From contig CAYQNJ010000003.1 of NCBI GenBank assembly GCA_964418835.1, positions 62,001 through 126,000 of the forward strand: a stretch of DNA of 64,000 nucleotides. Direction: 5' to 3'. This document shows positions 62,235-64,000 of this stretch, one piece after another; position 1 is the stretch's first letter; every line of letters starts with the position of its first letter. Under the pieces are notes generated by a model. The model was not told the origin of the DNA. It did no database searches and saw nothing but the letters and a program-made list of their open reading frames with translations. The translations under genes were made by a program, and so were the position numbers. The DNA is from UBA9076 sp964418835 (GTDB lineage: Bacteria > Bacillota_I > Bacilli_A > Erysipelotrichales > Erysipelotrichaceae).

Positions 62235-64000
62235 ATGGAAAATTTAAAATCTTTAGTTTATGAACTTATATTAAAAGGGTCTAGTGGTCAGTATGATTTA
62301 AAAATGATAGCTAGTATTTTGAAGTTGGAAAGTACTGCAGATTTTATTATGTTAAATAAAGTGTTAAATGAATTAGAAGATGAATATCTTATTGTTAGAA
62401 ATAAAAAAGATAAATATCTTTTAGCTAATCAAGCTAGAGTTTATAAGGGTATTATTTCAGTAAATTCTAAAGGTAAGGGTTTTTTAGACTTAGAAGACCA
62501 TACAATTATTATTCCTAAAGAAAATTTAAATGGTGCTTTAGATAATGATGAGGTTATTGTTAAGTTAACTAGTAAGAAAACAAATGATACTGGATATGTT
62601 GAAAAGGTTATAAAAAGAAATACTACTAATGTTATTGGTACTTTAACTATAGTTAAAAAGGTAGTAATGGTTACTTTGGATGAAGATAAACTAAACAATT
62701 ATAGAATTAGAGTTACTAATGCCGATAAGTTTAAACTAGTTAATGGATTAAAAGCATTATTTAAAATAGTTGAATATCCATATATAAAAAATGAAAATAA
62801 ACCTCCAATTATGAAACTTGAAATAGTTAAGATAATTGGACATAAGGATGATCCAGGAGTTGATATATTATCTATTTTATTAGCTTATGATATAGATCCA
62901 ATATTCCCTGATGATGTTATGTTACAAACAGAACAAATTCCTCAAGAAGTAAGTGAAGATTCAAAAAAAGGAAGAAAAGATTTAACTTCATTAGATATTG
63001 TTACTATAGATGGTGATGATGCTAAGGATTTTGATGATGCTATTAGTATTGAAAGAACAACTGATGGATTTGAATTAGGAGTTCATATTGCAGATGTTTC
63101 TTACTATGTAGAATACAACACGCCTTTAGACATTGAAGCAAGAACTAGAGGTACTTCTACTTATGTAGTTGATAGAGTTGTTCCAATGTTACCTCATTTA
63201 TTGAGTAATGGTATTTGTAGTTTAAATCCAGATGTGGAAAGACTTACTTTAAGTTGTGTAATGAAAATAAATTTAAAAGGTGAAATAGTTGATTATGAAC
63301 TATTTGAATCAGTTATTAAATCTAAATATAGAATGACTTATAACAATGTAAATAAGATATTTAATGGCGATAAAGAAGTTAATAAGGAATATAAGGATAT
63401 TTCTCATATATTTTATTTAATGAAAGATTGTGCAAAGCTTCTAAGAAAAAGAAGAGATTTAAATGGTAGTATTGATTTTGATAAAGAAGAATCAGTAATT
63501 GTAGTAGATGAAAAAGGTAAAGTATTAGACATTAAAAAACGTGAAAGAGGAGAGTCTGAAAGAATTATAGAGGACTTTATGATAAGTGCTAATGAGTGTG
63601 TCGCAAAACATTTAAAACACTTAAGTGTGCCTGCTTTATATAGAATTCATGAAACACCTAAGACAAAAAGAATTGAAGACTTTAAAAGAGTTGCTTCTTT
63701 AATGGGGCATGTATTTAGATATAAAGGTTCAGTTTTAAGACCTATGGATGTTCAAAAGTATTTAAATGGCTTAAAAGGTAGTGATGATTATCCAGTTATT
63801 TCAACTTTAATGTTGAGGAGTATGCAAAAAGCTAGATATGATGCAAAACCTGTAGGACACTTTGGTTTAGCACTTGAAGACTATTTACACTTTACATCTC
63901 CTATAAGAAGATATCCTGATTTAGTAGTTCATAGAATGTTGAAGAAATATTGTTTTAGACATTATTATGATGAACTAGCTAGTGATGAAAGGTTGATGAA
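62235..64000 (+). CDS. rnr: Ribonuclease R (3' end beyond window)
   Basis: An open frame starting at ATG 62235 behind GAAGGTG runs 588 codons to the window edge without a stop. It begins with a winged-helix domain (about 1-65), then cold-shock domains (about 70-225), and the RNB catalytic domain with DGDDAKDFDDAISIE (about residues 257-271; Asp ligands) and HFTSPIRRYPDLVVHRML near the end of the visible part. RNase R degrades structured RNA 3' to 5' and aids trans-translation. The S1 domain and tail should lie beyond 64000. Confidence 0.95.
   Translation, partial: MENLKSLVYELILKGSSGQYDLKMIASILKLESTADFIMLNKVLNELEDEYLIVRNKKDKYLLANQARVYKGIISVNSKGKGFLDLEDHTIIIPKENLNGALDNDEVIVKLTSKKTNDTGYVEKVIKRNTTNVIGTLTIVKKVVMVTLDEDKLNNYRIRVTNADKFKLVNGLKALFKIVEYPYIKNENKPPIMKLEIVKIIGHKDDPGVDILSILLAYDIDPIFPDDVMLQTEQIPQEVSEDSKKGRKDLTSLDIVTIDGDDAKDFDDAISIERTTDGFELGVHIADVSYYVEYNTPLDIEARTRGTSTYVVDRVVPMLPHLLSNGICSLNPDVERLTLSCVMKINLKGEIVDYELFESVIKSKYRMTYNNVNKIFNGDKEVNKEYKDISHIFYLMKDCAKLLRKRRDLNGSIDFDKEESVIVVDEKGKVLDIKKRERGESERIIEDFMISANECVAKHLKHLSVPALYRIHETPKTKRIEDFKRVASLMGHVFRYKGSVLRPMDVQKYLNGLKGSDDYPVISTLMLRSMQKARYDAKPVGHFGLALEDYLHFTSPIRRYPDLVVHRMLKKYCFRHYYDELASDERLM

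Noticed and set aside
1..64000. Alternative genetic code (TGA as tryptophan)
   Set aside because: TGA ends several well-delimited genes (the YitT-like gene, htrA, pirin, the 48737 membrane protein) and tryptophan is TGG throughout.
1..64000. CRISPR array, transposon or prophage
   Set aside because: No regularly spaced repeats, transposase, integrase or phage structural genes were seen; the only tandem repeat is the 18-base coding one.

Overview
This is one contiguous AT-rich bacterial chromosome segment (roughly 30% GC by eye). Nearly every gene lies on the + strand. TGA, TAA and TAG all act as stops, so the standard code applies and a Mycoplasma-type code is excluded. The gene order matches Bacilli (rpsF-ssb-rpsR-yybS-gdpP-rplI-dnaB-...-yycJ-htrA-rlmH; ftsEX-ctpB-uvrB; alaR-alaT; secG-rnr). 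Peptidoglycan hydrolases, FtsEX and a PASTA protein imply a walled cell. I infer a low-GC Bacillota lineage near Erysipelotrichia or the walled relatives of Mollicutes; genus and species cannot be read from the sequence. No tRNA, rRNA, CRISPR array, transposase or prophage was seen. Layout: (1) 1-3162, the start of a minus-strand MFS-like gene, then a Trp-specific T-box leader driving a trpXYZ-type ABC importer. (2) 3169-11111, a VanZ-like gene, a YitT-like protein, ftsEX with a coiled-coil M23 hydrolase, a CtpB-type protease and uvrB. (3) 11235-16950, a PASTA surface protein, a MacB/FtsX-type ABC exporter and alaRT. (4) 17068-19442, a VWA-domain surface protein broken by a one-base shift in a T run. 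(5) 19562-29126, the replication/ribosome/c-di-AMP block through rlmH. (6) 29135-34270, pirin, HPr, phosphoglucomutase, a PII-like/cation antiporter pair and a lone TIR protein. (7) 34301-41432, a glycogen-use operon (phosphoesterase, glgB, glgP, pullulanase). (8) 41470-48666, secA, two lipoproteins, ung and folC. (9) 48737-54572, a tightly overlapping six-gene glycan-type cluster of unknown product. (10) 54707-58410, glgC-glgD-glgA. (11) 58588-end, pgk-tpiA-eno, secG and rnr (cut by the window edge). A main theme is carbohydrate storage: ADP-glucose synthesis (GlgC/GlgD), chain elongation (GlgA), branching (GlgB), phosphorolysis (GlgP), debranching (pullulanase) and phosphoglucomutase link to lower glycolysis and to HPr. 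Palindromes of the type TAAAAC(C)G(G)TTTA sit in the glgC and ptsH promoters and far upstream of pgk, suggesting shared catabolite-type control. The observations most worth following are: the strongly over-represented pentamer TGCGR (and its complement YCGCA) across the window; the glycan cluster with a four-cysteine FAD oxidoreductase; the apparently leaderless TIR gene; the phosphoesterase that opens the glycogen operon; and the frameshifted VWA protein.
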